Below are positions 4,147 to 5,306 of a DNA stretch of 5,306 bases, in pieces. The notes beneath the pieces are model-generated. The model had not been told where the DNA came from. It searched no databases and worked only from the letters and a program-made list of their open reading frames with translations. Each line of letters starts with the position of its first letter. Position 1 is the first letter of the stretch. The DNA comes from Candidatus Cloacimonas sp. 4484_140 (GTDB lineage Bacteria; Cloacimonadota; Cloacimonadia; JGIOTU-2), in contig MVCT01000112.1 of NCBI GenBank assembly GCA_002049945.1, positions 1 through 5,306 on the forward strand, written 5' to 3'. The position numbers were made by a program, and so were the translations under genes.

Positions 4147-5069
4147 GATGTCCAATAACCTATGCAAAGATCAAGTCGGGGAAGTATTCGCTCGAGGGTT
4201 TACATTCTCTCTCTCCGAAATTACATACGCTCATCGATCTGCCGTTAACGCTTTCTGAAATTCGTCAGGAGTATATTCGAAGAGCAGGAAAGATGTCCAT
4301 TCAGGGTGTGCAGCCAAAATTTAGTATGAAGTTGAGTGTCAAAGATCAGCAGTTTGAAATTGTTGATATGAAAGGTAAATTCATCCTAAAGCCCCAGAAC
4401 GAATTATATCCTGAACTCCCCGAGAATGAAGACCTTTCTATGAAAATGGCAGCGATATGCGGCATCGAAGTTCCTTGGCATGGTCTTATCTACTCAAAAG
4501 ATAATATTCTGAACTATGTGATTCGTCGTTTTGATCGTAAGGGACATACAGATAAACTTGCCCTGGAAGATTTTGCACAATTATCTCAAGCAACAAGAAG
4601 AACTAAGTATAAGTCGAGTATGGAAAAGGTTATTTCTATTATTGATACATATACTACTTTCCCGATTTTGGAAAAAATAAAACTCTTTAAACGTACTCTT
4701 TTCAACTTCTTAATCGGGAATGAAGATATGCATCTGAAGAATTTTTCACTTATTACAAGGAATGGCAAAGTCGAATTGAGTCCGGCTTATGACCTTCTGA
4801 ACACGTCTATTGTGATTGAGAAACCAAAGGAGGAAATCGCTTTACCTCTTGCAGGGAAAAAAAGAAATCTAAATCGTAAAGATTTCATCGAGCGCTTTGG
4901 CAAAGAGCGGATGGAGATTCCTGGAAAAAAAGTAGTCGAATTAGTTGATTCATTGTATAATTGCTTTCCTGAATGGATCGATCTGATCAAGATAAGTTTT
5001 CTTTCAAATTCCATGAAGGATAAATATCTTAATTTATTAAAAGAACGGAAAAAGAGAATATTTGGTTAG
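4143..5069 (+). CDS. hipT: HipT-like serine/threonine kinase toxin (HipA C-terminal part)
   Basis: Kinase toxin of the split HipA family. HipA phosphorylates glutamyl-tRNA synthetase, and the HipT studied in E. coli O127 phosphorylates tryptophanyl-tRNA synthetase; the target here is unknown. The 308-residue length fits HipT, which lacks the HipA N-terminal subdomain. Visible motifs in order are KMSIQGVQPKFS (50-61, Gly-rich loop with candidate autophosphorylation site S52), FILKPQ (80-85, ATP-contacting K83), LPENED (92-97), RRFDR (128-132), ALEDFAQL (140-147), GNEDMHLKNFS (192-202, catalytic D195 and metal ligand N200), and SPAYDLLNT (213-221, D217 of the DFG-like site). None is broken. The start is fixed by the ATGA overlap with the hipS frame and by GAGGGAG at 4128-4134, eight bases upstream, so it can be translated even if hipS is not. 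The loop reads SIQ where O127 HipT has SIS, removing the second serine. Confidence 0.92.
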   Translation: MRCPITYAKIKSGKYSLEGLHSLSPKLHTLIDLPLTLSEIRQEYIRRAGKMSIQGVQPKFSMKLSVKDQQFEIVDMKGKFILKPQNELYPELPENEDLSMKMAAICGIEVPWHGLIYSKDNILNYVIRRFDRKGHTDKLALEDFAQLSQATRRTKYKSSMEKVISIIDTYTTFPILEKIKLFKRTLFNFLIGNEDMHLKNFSLITRNGKVELSPAYDLLNTSIVIEKPKEEIALPLAGKKRNLNRKDFIERFGKERMEIPGKKVVELVDSLYNCFPEWIDLIKISFLSNSMKDKYLNLLKERKKRIFG

Positions 5070-5129
5070 GATAGATGGAGATCACCCACATCACCAATTT
5101 CTTGACAGATAAATACGTTTTCTTTTCAC

Positions 5130-5144
5130 ACATTACGTTAATGT
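5130..5144. promoter_or_regulatory. inverted repeat downstream of hipT
   Basis: ACATTA-CGT-TAATGT, a perfect 6-bp dyad, overlaps a second small dyad TTAC...GTAA at 5133-5146. It lies between hipT and the possible gene starting near 5175. It is too AT-rich and lacks a T tract for a terminator; an operator is possible. A TTGACA at 5102-5107 upstream has no convincing -10 partner. Confidence 0.3.
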
Positions 5145-5174
5145 AAGATCGTGAATAATAAATGTTCTGAAAAC

Positions 5175-5306
5175 ATGGAAAAGAAAACTTATGAAAGCAA
5201 AAGCGAAATGAACCGTTCGAGGAAATTTGGCAAAAACCATCACAAAATGGAGCTGCTAAGCTTCGGTGATAGAATTCCAAACGGCACTTTTGCCATCCAT
5301 TCCAGG
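5175..5306 (+). CDS. hypothetical protein, 5' end only
   Basis: An open frame of 44 codons from ATG at 5175 runs off the window end without a stop. It begins MEKKTYESKSEMNRSRKFGK and continues to ELLSFGDRIPNGTFAIHSR. An in-frame GTG at 5151 is an alternative start, and TAA at 5139-5141 closes the frame upstream. No clear ribosome-binding site is visible for either start. The first ~25 residues are basic and low in complexity, while the last 20 look more like a folded domain. I do not recognise a family. It starts 105 nt after hipT on the same strand. Confidence 0.4.
   Translation, partial: MEKKTYESKSEMNRSRKFGKNHHKMELLSFGDRIPNGTFAIHSR

Noticed and set aside
5029..5280. 83-codon minus-strand frame at the right end
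   Set aside because: It overlaps the hipT end and the intergenic dyad and has no ribosome-binding site or family character; cysteine/phenylalanine-rich composition typical of AT-rich noise.

Overview
The window is AT-rich bacterial DNA, about 60 % A+T by eye. It has compact genes separated by repeat-laden intergenic stretches. The gene set is an ETF beta subunit, a long-form nucleotidylyltransferase, a small transglutaminase-like protein and a split HipA system. Together with GAATCC-type dispersed hairpins and heptamer/octamer tandem repeats, it would suit an anaerobic bacterium of a candidate FCB-type lineage (for example Cloacimonadota-like) or a clostridial relative. That placement is an impression from protein style and rests on no marker gene.

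Left part, positions 1-769: no credible gene. The stretch holds two related copies of a GGAATCCAG-type dispersed hairpin repeat (4-100 and 477-570). Between them is a pair of mirror-image 30-nt hairpins (190-219 and 241-270) whose loops match and whose stems covary. It also holds one arm (631-665) of a 35-bp inverted repeat whose other arm lies beyond etfB (1571-1605).

Minus strand, 770-2810: etfB (electron transfer flavoprotein beta subunit) lies downstream of rmlA (long-form glucose-1-phosphate thymidylyltransferase). They are separated by 187 nt of degenerate repeat DNA. No etfA follows etfB, where it would normally be found. A divergent intergenic region (2811-3042) carries a GTTTCAAA-type tandem array and weak promoters for both directions.

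Plus strand, 3043-5069: a stand-alone 179-residue cytoplasmic transglutaminase-like protein is followed by a HipB-HipS-HipT type toxin-antitoxin locus. The hipB promoter region carries three 16-bp operator-like dyads placed exactly 61 bp apart. The HTH antitoxin gene hipB is followed by a hipS that has lost its first ~40 codons, including the start codon. It keeps its conserved C-terminal two-thirds and overlaps hipT by ATGA. HipT itself looks like an intact kinase with all recognisable catalytic motifs. The antitoxin half of this locus is therefore damaged or rearranged while the toxin half is preserved, which is the most interesting point in the window.

Right end, 5070-5306: a short intergenic dyad, then a possible gene start (5175 onward) that runs off the window.
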